Shown here: in pieces, positions 1 to 9,490 of the stretch
How positions within the stretch are numbered: the first letter of the stretch is position 1
Layout of the letters: the number at the start of each line of letters is the position of its first letter
DNA from: Anaeramoeba ignava
Taxonomy: Eukaryota > Metamonada > Anaeramoebidae
Length of the DNA stretch: 64,000 nt
Reading direction: 5' to 3'
Assembly: GCA_028826165.1 (NCBI GenBank)
Contig: JAPDFW010000081.1
Coordinates: forward strand, 386,001 to 450,000
Made by a program: the position numbers and the translations under genes
The notes under the pieces: model-generated
The model's input: the letters and a program-made list of their open reading frames with translations, nothing else
What the model was told of the DNA's origin: nothing
The model's database searches: none

Positions 1-3000
1 TGAACATCGTTTTTGAGTTTTGTTTTGCAAAGATTGACAAATTTCTGGAAAAGAGTGTCGTTGTTGTCAAGTCTTGTTAGGAGAATTAATTTATGAACTC
101 GGAATTTTGCGTTATCGATTGATTGTATTTCCAAATCGGAAAAATTATCAGTTGAATTCAATAAGTTGTTGAAATCTTCGCTAAATGAGTTAATCTGCAA
201 AAACGCGTCCATGAACTCTCTTTTGACTTCTTCCTCCTGTAAATCATAAAAATTGACCTCCTGCTTGAAGAGAACTTGAATAACTTGCTGGTTGTTTTTC
301 TGGATCGCGATAGAAAGCGCAGTATCCTTTTGGTTTGTTTTGGCGTTGATATCGATTCCTTTGGAAATGAGTTCTTGAATAATTTCTGGAGGAGAATTGT
401 TTCTGCAAGCCAAATGAAGCATTGTTTCATTTTGCTCTGTGATTGATTTTACATTGGCACCTTTTGAGATCAACAATTTGATGACTTCAACTGGGGCATT
501 ATTGTGGAAAGCAAGATGCAAAACCGTTTCGTTGTAGGATGTTTTCTCGTTGATATCCAATCCCTTATCAAGAAGATAATTGATAGTTTCCAGTGAGTGA
601 TACTGACAAGAAACATGCAACGCTGTTTGTTTGTCATACATCGTTTTTGCATGAATATCAACTCCTTTCTCCACAAGCAACTTGATAATTTCAATAGACG
701 CATTTCCTTGGCAAGCAACATGTAACGGTGTTTGGTTTTGCTTTGTTTTAGTGTTCACCTTAGCTCCCTTGGAAAGGAGTAAATTGATGATTTCCGCTGA
801 TGGACTATATTGACATGCAAAATGAAGCACTGATTGTCCGTAATTTGTTTTTGCGTTGACATCAGCCTTCTTGGAAACCAAAAACTTCACAATCTCAATT
901 GATGAGTTGTATTGACAGGCAAAATGCAAAGGTGTTTCCTTTTCCTTTGTTTTGGCATTCACCTTCGCTCCTTTTGAAATCAAGTATTGAATCACATCCA
1001 ATGATAGATTGTATTGGCATGCGAAATGAAGGGCTGTTTGGTTCTGCGATGTTTTCGCATTCACCTTGACTCCTTTGGAAATCAGGTATTTGATCACATC
1101 AATCGGTGAATTGCTTTGGCAAGCCAAATGCAAAACTGTATTGTTTTGGGTTGTTTTTTCGTTAATCTTGATTCCCTTTGAAATCAAATACTCAATAATC
1201 TCGATTGATGGATGATTTCTGCAAATGAAATGCAGAATGTTTTCGTTCTCGTTCGTTTTCGCTTTGATATCAGACCCATGCTCAACAAGATAATTGATGA
1301 CTTCAAGAGAGGGATTATAGAGACAAGCGTAATGTAAAGCTGTTTGGTTATCATACTCTGTTTTTGCATTCATATCAATTCCTTTTTCGACAAGCAACTT
1401 GATCAATTCAATTGATCGATTACTTTGGCACGCCAAATGCAATGCAGTTTGATTTTGTCGTGTTTTAGCATTGACATCAACTCCTTTGGAAATCAAGTAT
1501 TTGATAACCTCAAGAGACGCGTTGCTTTGGCAAGCTAGATGAATAGCCGTTTGGTCTTGATCTGTTTTGGCATGGATATCTACACCTTTGGAAACTAAGT
1601 AATCAATAACTTCGATTGATGGGTTGTATTGGCAAAATGAGTGGAGTATTGATTGGTTATAGTTTGTTTTAGTGTTCACATCCGCTCCCTTTTCAATCAA
1701 GAATTTGATGATTTCAAACGAAGAGTTACTTTGACACGCTAAATTCAACGGTGTTTCGCTTTGGTCTGTTTTAGCATTAACATCAACTCCTTTGGAAATT
1801 AAGAAATCAACCACTTCCATTGATGGGTTGTATTGGCAAGCTAGATGAAGCACCGATTGGTTGTAGTTTGTCTTAATATTAATATCCGCACCTCTTTCAA
1901 TAAGGAATTTGATCACTTCAAGTGATGGATTGCTTTGGCACGAGAAATGAAGTGCTGTTTGTCCGTAATTTGATCTTGCGTTCACATCGATTCCTTCAGA
2001 AATCAGCAACCGGATAATTTCTAGTGATGGATTGTATTGGCAGGCATAATGCAAGGCTGTTTCTCCCTCGCTTGTTTTTGCCTTAACATCTACTCCTTTT
2101 GAAATCAAATATTCAATAATTTCAAGTGGTCTATTGCTTTGACAAGATAAATGCAAAACTGTCTGGTTCTGGTTTGTTCGCGAATTTAAATCAGCTCCTC
2201 TTTCCACTAAATATTCAATCACTTCAAACGATGGGTTTCCTTGACAAGCCAAGTGTAAAACGGACTGGCTTTGGCTGTTTTTGGAATTGATATCAAGTCC
2301 TTTATCAAGTAAATATTCAATAATTTCAATTGAAGGGTTGTATTGGCACGAGAAATGCAAAGCTGTTTGCCCATAATTTGATTTTGTGTGGATATCCGCA
2401 CCTTTGGAAACGAGGTATTCAATGATTTCCAATGATGGATTAATTTGGCAAAGATAGTGTAAAGCTGTTTCATGATAATCTGATTTTGCATTCACATCGA
2501 TTCCCTTTTCAATCAAGTATTCAATCACATCTGTTGTTGGATTCCCTTGGCACGCTAAGTGCAAAGCTGTCTGGTTTTGGCTTGTTCTGGCATTAATATC
2601 CGCACCCTTTTCAATAAGGTGTTTGATAACCACAAGCATTGGATTATATTGGCAGGCAAAGTGTAATACTGATTGATTGTAGTTTGTTTTCGTGTTGATT
2701 TGAAGACCTTTTTGAAGTAAGTAATCAATAACTTCGATTGATGGGTTGTATTGACAGGCTAGATGCAGAATTGTTTCATTTTGGCTTGTTCTTTCATCTA
2801 TATCAACTCCTTTTGCAACTAAATACTTGATGATTTCGAGATTTGGAGCGTTTTGACAAACAAGATGTAGCATGTTTTGGTTTTGATCTGTTTTGGCTTG
2901 AATATCTGCTCCTTTGGAAACCAAATAATCAATAATCTCAATTGATGGATTACTTTGGCAAGCAAGATGCAAAGCGGTCTGGTTGTAGGTTGTTTTTGTA

Positions 3001-5318
3001 TTGATATTAATTCCTTTTGAAATAAGATAGTCAATCAATTCAATTGATGGATTACTTTGGCAAACGAGATGCAGAATTGTTTCATTCTGGTTTGTTTTGG
3101 CATTAATATCGACTCCTTTTGAAACGAGATATTTGATGATTTCAATCCTGATGTTGTATTGGCAAGCTAAATGAAGAACGGTTTGGTTATAGTCTGTCTT
3201 GGCATGAATATCTGCTCCTTTGGAAATGAAATATTCAATAATCTCGATTGAAGGGTTGTTTTGGCAAACCGAATGCAAAGCTGTTTGATTGTAATTTGTT
3301 TGTGTATTTATGTCCACTCCTTGCTCAATCAAATATTTGACAATCTCTAAAGAAGGATTATATTGGCAGGCATAATGCAAAACGGTTTCATTTTGGGATG
3401 TTTTTGCTTTCAAATCAACTCCTTTCTCGATCAAATACTTAATAACTTCAATTTTTGGTCTACTTTGGCAAGCATAATGAAGAGCAGTTTGGTTGTAATT
3501 GGTTTTTGCTTTCAAATCAATTCCCTTCTCAACCAAATATTTAATGATTTCAATATTTGGACTGACTTGGCAAGCATAATGAAGAGCGTTCTGTCCATAA
3601 GCTGATTTTGCTTGAATATCAACACCTTCCTCAATCAAATATTTGATGACTTCAAGATTTGGTCTTGTTTGACAAGCATAATGCAAAATAGTTTCGTTTT
3701 GAAATGTTTTTGTATGAGGATCACATCCCTTTTCAATCAAATACTTGATGATCTCAATATCTGGATCATTTTGGCAAACCAAATGCAAAACATTTTCGTT
3801 TTGATACAACTTGGAATGAATATCTGCTCCTTTCTCAATCAAATATTGAATGATTTCAAGTTTGGGTTTTTTTTGGCACACAAAATGCAGGGCTGATTGG
3901 GAAGTAATTGTTTTCGAATTGATGTCAATATCGCTTTCAAGTAAATATTCAATCACATCAATTGACGGTTTCTTTTTGCAAGCACAATGTAAAAGTGTTT
4001 CGTGTTGGCTTGTTTTGACATGAAGATCCGCTCCCTTCTCAAAAAAATATTCAATCATTTCAAGCGATGGATTAGTTTCACAAACAAAATGCAAGGGTGT
4101 TTCGTGCTGGTTTGTTTTTGAGTTGACATCAATTCCTTTTTCAACAAAATACTTGATAATTTCAAATTCTGGACTATAACGGCAAGCAAAGTGCAAAATA
4201 TTCTCATTTTGATACGTTTTTGCGTTGATATCACCTCCTTTTGAAATGAGATATTCAATCCATTCAACCGATACATTTTTATTTTGGCAAATGAGATGCA
4301 AAGTATTTTGGTGATTATAAGTTTTTAAATTGACATCAAGACCTTTTTCGATAAGAAATTTGACAACCTCAAAAGATGGATGATATTTGCAAGCATCATG
4401 CAAAATTGTTTCACTTTGTTTTGTTTTTACTTTGAAATCGGCTCCTTTCTCAATAAGAAATTTGATTGTCTCAAGTGAATTTTTTTGACAAGCAAAATGC
4501 AAAACGGTTTCGTTATTATGTGTTTTTGCTTTTAAATCCAATCCTTTCTCAATAAGAAATTTGATCACTTCAAGTGAATTTTTTTGGCAAGCATAATGCA
4601 AAATTGTTTCTTTTGAAGAAGTTTTTGCTTTTAAATCCAGTCCTTTTTCAATAAGAAATTTGATCACTTCAAAAGTATTGCCTTGACAGGCTAAATGTAA
4701 ACATGTTTCGTTTGAAGAAGTTTTTGCTTTTAAATCAAGTTCTTTTCCAATAAGAAATTTGATCACTTCAAGTGAATTTTTATGGCAAGCAAAATGTAAA
4801 CATGTTTCATTCTCATTTGTTTTTGCATTGATTCCAAGTCCTTTTCCAAGAAGAAATTCAATCACTTCAATCGAGTTTTTTTGGCAAGCGTAATGCAAAA
4901 TTGTTTGGTTTCTTGTTGTTTTTGAATTTATATCGAGATCCTTTTCAAGAAGATATTTGATAATCTCAATACTACTTCTCTGACAAGCAAAATGCAAAGC
5001 GTTTTTTCCGTTTTTATCAATTGAGTTGATTTTGATTTGCTTTTCAAGTAGCAAATCAATGATTTCAATTGGTGAATTGTTGATAATTGCAATATGTAAT
5101 CCATTTCTTCCTTTTTCATCTTCTAAATTTGGTTTGATTCCTTTAGAAATTAAGAGTTCAAGCATTTCTTTTGAAACCTTGTTTCTAATTGCAAAAAATA
5201 AAACGTTTTCTTTTACTTCTCCTTTTCCTTTTAATTTTTCTGCTTCTTTTTTGGGGATTTGTTCAATTTCTTTTAGTTTTTCAATTTGGTTTTTTTCTAT
5301 AATTTCAAAAATATTCAT
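1..5318 (-). CDS. Giant ankyrin-repeat protein with C-terminal BTB module (partial, 3' end off left edge)
   Basis: Starting at the ATG at 5318, the minus strand reads open to the window edge, about 1772 codons in one exon. I checked the frame at several places (4485, 2445, 507, 3-90) and it never shifts. After about 60 charged N-terminal residues come roughly 45 ankyrin repeats, mostly 34 residues long (102-bp period), of the type LHxACQxNPSIEIIKYLI then xKGIDIN. From about position 160 down, the protein enters an HKLILLTRLDNN segment that matches the start of the first BTB domain of the gene at 54617-58302, so a BTB tail lies outside the window. Ankyrin arrays bind protein partners; BTB domains dimerise or recruit partners such as cullin-3. 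The N-terminus (KNQIEKLKEIEQ) also matches that paralogue. Codon use is less extremely AT-biased than in the paralogue. A TCAT element sits 28 bp upstream of the start. Confidence 0.9.
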   Translation of the reverse strand, partial: MNIFEIIEKNQIEKLKEIEQIPKKEAEKLKGKGEVKENVLFFAIRNKVSKEMLELLISKGIKPNLEDEKGRNGLHIAIINNSPIEIIDLLLEKQIKINSIDKNGKNALHFACQRSSIEIIKYLLEKDLDINSKTTRNQTILHYACQKNSIEVIEFLLGKGLGINAKTNENETCLHFACHKNSLEVIKFLIGKELDLKAKTSSNETCLHLACQGNTFEVIKFLIEKGLDLKAKTSSKETILHYACQKNSLEVIKFLIEKGLDLKAKTHNNETVLHFACQKNSLETIKFLIEKGADFKVKTKQSETILHDACKYHPSFEVVKFLIEKGLDVNLKTYNHQNTLHLICQNKNVSVEWIEYLISKGGDINAKTYQNENILHFACRYSPEFEIIKYFVEKGIDVNSKTNQHETPLHFVCETNPSLEMIEYFFEKGADLHVKTSQHETLLHCACKKKPSIDVIEYLLESDIDINSKTITSQSALHFVCQKKPKLEIIQYLIEKGADIHSKLYQNENVLHLVCQNDPDIEIIKYLIEKGCDPHTKTFQNETILHYACQTRPNLEVIKYLIEEGVDIQAKSAYGQNALHYACQVSPNIEIIKYLVEKGIDLKAKTNYNQTALHYACQSRPKIEVIKYLIEKGVDLKAKTSQNETVLHYACQYNPSLEIVKYLIEQGVDINTQTNYNQTALHSVCQNNPSIEIIEYFISKGADIHAKTDYNQTVLHLACQYNIRIEIIKYLVSKGVDINAKTNQNETILHLVCQSNPSIELIDYLISKGININTKTTYNQTALHLACQSNPSIEIIDYLVSKGADIQAKTDQNQNMLHLVCQNAPNLEIIKYLVAKGVDIDERTSQNETILHLACQYNPSIEVIDYLLQKGLQINTKTNYNQSVLHFACQYNPMLVVIKHLIEKGADINARTSQNQTALHLACQGNPTTDVIEYLIEKGIDVNAKSDYHETALHYLCQINPSLEIIEYLVSKGADIHTKSNYGQTALHFSCQYNPSIEIIEYLLDKGLDINSKNSQSQSVLHLACQGNPSFEVIEYLVERGADLNSRTNQNQTVLHLSCQSNRPLEIIEYLISKGVDVKAKTSEGETALHYACQYNPSLEIIRLLISEGIDVNARSNYGQTALHFSCQSNPSLEVIKFLIERGADINIKTNYNQSVLHLACQYNPSMEVVDFLISKGVDVNAKTDQSETPLNLACQSNSSFEIIKFLIEKGADVNTKTNYNQSILHSFCQYNPSIEVIDYLVSKGVDIHAKTDQDQTAIHLACQSNASLEVIKYLISKGVDVNAKTRQNQTALHLACQSNRSIELIKLLVEKGIDMNAKTEYDNQTALHYACLYNPSLEVINYLVEHGSDIKAKTNENENILHFICRNHPSIEIIEYLISKGIKINEKTTQNNTVLHLACQSNSPIDVIKYLISKGVKVNAKTSQNQTALHFACQYNLSLDVIQYLISKGAKVNAKTKEKETPLHFACQYNSSIEIVKFLVSKKADVNAKTNYGQSVLHFACQYSPSAEIINLLLSKGAKVNTKTKQNQTPLHVACQGNASIEIIKLLVEKGVDIHAKTMYDKQTALHVSCQYHSLETINYLLDKGLDINEKTSYNETVLHLAFHNNAPVEVIKLLISKGANVKSITEQNETMLHLACRNNSPPEIIQELISKGIDINAKTNQKDTALSIAIQKNNQQVIQVLFKQEVNFYDLQEEEVKREFMDAFLQINSFSEDFNNLLNSTDNFSDLEIQSIDNAKFRVHKLILLTRLDNNDTLFQKFVNLCKTKLKNDV

Positions 5319-5389
5319 TTGATCAATTTTAATTGAAAAAAAAAATGAAAAAAATTTTATCATTTTTTTTTTTGCTTTTTTTTTAAATA
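5319..5389. promoter_or_regulatory. 71-bp bidirectional promoter between ankyrin-BTB and WD40-BTB genes
   Basis: Only 71 bp separate the two divergent start codons (5318 on minus, 5390 on plus). On each strand the coding-sense sequence has a TCATTTTT-type element whose A lies 28 bp upstream of its own ATG (A at 5346 for the minus gene and 5362 for the plus gene). The same element recurs in front of most genes in the window. The role as initiator is inferred. Confidence 0.55.
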
Positions 5390-8300
5390 ATGAATTCAAA
5401 ATTTTTTGGAAAACATGAAGCAGAAGTTCGTTATCTTTATATTAATGGAGAATTTCTTTATTCAGGAGGATTTGATAAAAAAATACGTATTTGGGAGATT
5501 TCTGTAATTATTTTTATTATTCAAAAAAATAATAAAAAAAAAACAATTAAAAAAGTTTAAAATAAATTTTTTACTTTTTAAAGAAATATTTAAAAAAAAA
5601 AATAATAAACTAAAAATAAAAATAGACAGGAAAACTTATAAAAGAAAGAAAAACAACTTCATATATATTTTGTTTATCTGTTTATAATAATAAATTAGTG
5701 TCTTCTGGAGGAAAAATTAGTGTTTGGAATATTGAAGTAAAATTTATTTAATTAAAATTTATTATTTAATATTTATTTATAAAAAAATCCAAAACCAAAG
5801 ACATTAAATTTAGAAAAAGAATTTAAAAAAGATTTTGAAGGTTATATTTTTTATTTTGTAATTTTAGAAAACTTTCTTTTTACTGCAGGAGGTGATCGAA
5901 TTATTCGAAAATATATTTTTGTAAATTAAAATTACAAAATAAAACAAAATTTAATTTATTTAATTTATTTAATTTATTTAATTTATTTAATTTATTTAAT
6001 TTATTTAATTTATTTAATTTATTTAATTTATTTAATTTATTTAATTTATTTAATTTATTTAATTTATTTAAAGAATAAAGGAATTTGTAAGAAAAAATTA
6101 ACAGGACATTCTTCTGGTGTTTGGTCTCTTGTTTTAAATTCTGGATTTCTTTATTCTTCTGATTCTTCTGGAGAGATTAGATGTTGGGATATTCAAGTTT
6201 GTTTTATTTTCAATTTTAAATCAATATTTAAATCAATATTTAAATCAATATTTAATTTGGATTTGGAAATTAGTCTTTAAATCAATATTTAAATTAAATA
6301 TTTAAATCAATATTTAAATCAATATTTAAATCAATATTTAAATCAAATATTTAAATCAATTTTAATTTGGATTTTAATTTGGATTTTAATTTGAATTTTA
6401 ATTTGGATTTGGAAATTAGTCTTTAAATCAATATTTAAATCAATATTTAAATCAATATTTAAATCAATATTTAAATAAATATTTAAATCAATATTTAAAT
6501 TAAATATTTAAATCAATATTTAAATCAATATTTAAATCAATATTTAAATCAATATTTAAATCAATATTTAAATCAATATTTAAATCAATATTTAAATTAA
6601 TATTTAAATTAATATTTAAATCAATATTTAAATCAATATTTAAATCAAATATTTAAATAAATATTTAAATTAATATTTAAATCAATATTTAAATCAATTT
6701 TAAATCAATATTTAAATCAATATTTAAATCAATATTTAAATCAATATTTAAATTAATATTTAAATCAATATTTAAATCAATATTTAAATCAATATTTAAA
6801 TCAAATATTTAAATCAATATTTAAATTAATATTTAAATTAATATTTAAATCAATATTTAAATCAATTTTTAAATCAATATTTAAATCAAATATTTAAATC
6901 AATATTTAAATTAATATTTAATTCAATATTTAAATCAATATTTAATTTAAATAACAAAATATTTAAATCAATATTTAAATCAATATTTAAATCAATATTT
7001 AAATTAATATTTAAATCAATATTTAAATCAATATTTAAATCAATATTTAAATCAATATTTAAATCAATATTTAAATCAATATTTAAATCAATATTTAAAT
7101 CAATATTTAAATCAATATTTAAATCAATATTTAAATCAATATTTAAATCAATATTTAAATCAATATTTAAATCAATATTTAAATCAATATTTAAATCAAT
7201 ATTTAAATCAATATTTAAATAAATATTTAAATCAATATTTAAATCAATATTTAAATCAATATTTTAAATCAATATTTTAAATTAATATTTTAAATCAATA
7301 TTTAAATCATATATTTAATTCAATATTTAAATTAAATTTAAAAATAATATTTAAATCAATATTTAAATTAATATTTAAATCAAATATTTAAAATCAATAT
7401 TTAAATCAATATTTTAAATCAATATTTAAATCAATATTAATTTTGGATTTTTAATTTGAATTTGGATTTGGAAATTAGTCTTTAAATCAATATTTAAATT
7501 AAATATTTTAAATCAATATTTAAATAAATATTTAAATCAATATTTAAAAAATAAATATTTAAATCAATATTTAAATCAATATTTAAATCAATATTTAAAT
7601 CAATATTTAAATCAATATTTAAATCAATATTTTAAATCAATATTTAAATCAATATTTTAAATCAATATTTAAATCAATATTTAAATCAATATTTAAATCA
7701 ATATTTAAATTAATATTTAAATCAATATTTAAATAAATATTTAAATCAATATTTAAATAAATATTTAAATCAATATTTAAATCATATATTTAAATCAATA
7801 TTTAAATCAATATTTAAATCAAATATTTAAATCAATATTTAAATTAAATATTTAAATCAATATTTAAATTAAATATTTAAATCAATATTTAAATTAATAT
7901 TTAAATCAAATATTTAAATCAATTTTTAAATCAATATTTAAATAAATATTTAAATCAATATTTAAATCAATATTTAAATCAATATTTAAATCAATTTTTA
8001 AATCATATATTTAAATCAATTTTTAAATCAATTTTTAAATCATATATTTAAATCAATTTTTAAATCATATATTTAAATTAATATTTAAATCAAATATTTA
8101 AATCAATATTAATTTGGATTTTAATTTGAATTTGGAAATTAGTCTTTGGATTGCCAATTCATTTTAAAAGCTCATAATGAAGGAATTTGGGGAATTGGAT
8201 TTTTTAAAAAATTTATGTATTCAGTTTCTAATGATAAAAAAGTGAAGATTTGGAAATTTGAAGTAATTTTATAAACAAAAACAAATTGGAAAAAAAATTT

Positions 8301-9416
8301 TAATTTTTATTACAATTAGAATTCTTACAATAAACAACCTATTTGTGATATTGAATTAACAAATCATACTGGAAATATTATTTCAACTTTTTTATGTGAT
8401 GATATATTATTTACAGGAGCTGAAGACAACAAAGTTGTTGCATGGAATTTAAAAGTAAAATTAATTTTTAATTTTTAATTTTTAATTTTTAATTTTTAAT
8501 TTTTAATTTTTAATTTTTAGAAAAGAAAATTTAAAAAAACTTTTCATTTTAATTCTAAAGTTTGGAATGTTTGTTCTGATAGAAAAAGATTATTTGCAGG
8601 ATTATCTGATCATACAATAGAATATTGTGATTTAGATGTAAATTAATTTAATCAAAAAAAAACAACTTTTCATTTTTATTTGTATTTTTATTTTTATTTT
8701 TATTTTTATTTTTATTTTTATTTTTATTTTTATTTTTATTTATATTTTTATTTTCTTAAAAGGATATGTTTCCAGATTCACTAGTTCAAGATTTAGAAAA
8801 ACTTTTTAAAAGAAAAGAGAATTGTGACTTAATTTTCCAAACATTAGATAGAAAAATCTCTTTACATTCTTTAATTATTAAAAGTCGAATTCAAATTCCA
8901 ATTTCAAAATTAGGTGATTATTTTGCAATTAAACCATATAAAATTACCAAAGAGTTTTTTAGATGGATTTATACATGCAGAACAAAACTAAAAACAGAAC
9001 TGAATGATATTTGTCAGGAATTGGAAATCAAAGACTTTGCAGAAAAATCAACATTTAAATCACTTCGTTTTTCAATTAGTCAACTTTATTTTGAAAATCA
9101 ATCCAAAAATTTCAATCTTATTGTTAATAATAAAGAAATTCCTGTTCATAAAATAATTCTTCAAGCAAGAAGTGAATTATTTAGAGGAATGTTTGTTTCT
9201 GTTGAAGATAATTCTAATTGTGTTAATGATTATAGTTCAAGATCTTTTGAATCTTTAAATGCATTAATAAAATTTCTTTATTTTGATCAACTTGAAGAAA
9301 ATTTAGAAATAAAATATTTGAATGAATTAATAGATGCAGTTGATTTTTATCAACTTAATAAAATTTCTGAATTAAATAATGAAATAAAGCGAATAAAAAT
9401 GAAAAAAGAAAAATAG
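5390..9416 (+). CDS. WD40 seven-blade beta-propeller with C-terminal tandem BTB domains
   Basis: Eight exons, all joined in phase 0: 5390-5503, 5626-5736, 5801-5920, 6074-6196, 8143-8262, 8320-8454, 8521-8637, 8763-9416 (about 496 residues, TAG stop). Each of the first seven exons encodes one WD40 blade of 37-45 residues ending at its W-D-type signature (IWEIS, VWNIE, RKYIF, CWDIQ, IWKFE, AWNLK, YCDLD), giving a complete seven-blade propeller. Exon 8 encodes a degenerate first BTB (LEKLFKRKENCDLIF) and a canonical second BTB (VHKIILQARSELFRGMF), the same module as in the RCC1-BTB and ankyrin-BTB genes here. WD40 propellers are protein-binding platforms; a scaffold or ubiquitin-ligase adaptor role is inferred. 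Intron 4 (6197-8142) is a huge tandem repeat; introns 3, 6 and 7 are short repeats with 9-, 7- and 6-bp units. Confidence 0.9.
5921..6073. repeat. 9-bp tandem repeat filling intron 3 of the WD40-BTB gene
   Basis: Between the donor GTAAAT at 5921 and the acceptor AAAG ending at 6073, the intron is almost entirely the 9-mer AATTTATTT repeated in tandem. Confidence 0.9.
6197..8142. repeat. 1.9-kb intron 4 of WD40-BTB gene: 12-bp tandem repeat with copied acceptor segments
   Basis: The intron starts GTTTGT at 6197 and ends at the acceptor GGAAATTAG at 8142. Nearly all of it is the 12-mer AAATCAATATTT with length variants. Three stretches near 6251-6278, 6398-6424 and 7451-7483 are near-exact copies of the real 3' end (8121-8147), including the AG and the first five exon bases TCTTT. 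Confidence 0.92.
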
Positions 9417-9490
9417 AATAAAAAAAACAAATTATTTTTTTTTCATTTTTCATTTTTTTCATTTTTTTCTATTTAGATTTTTCTTTTAAA

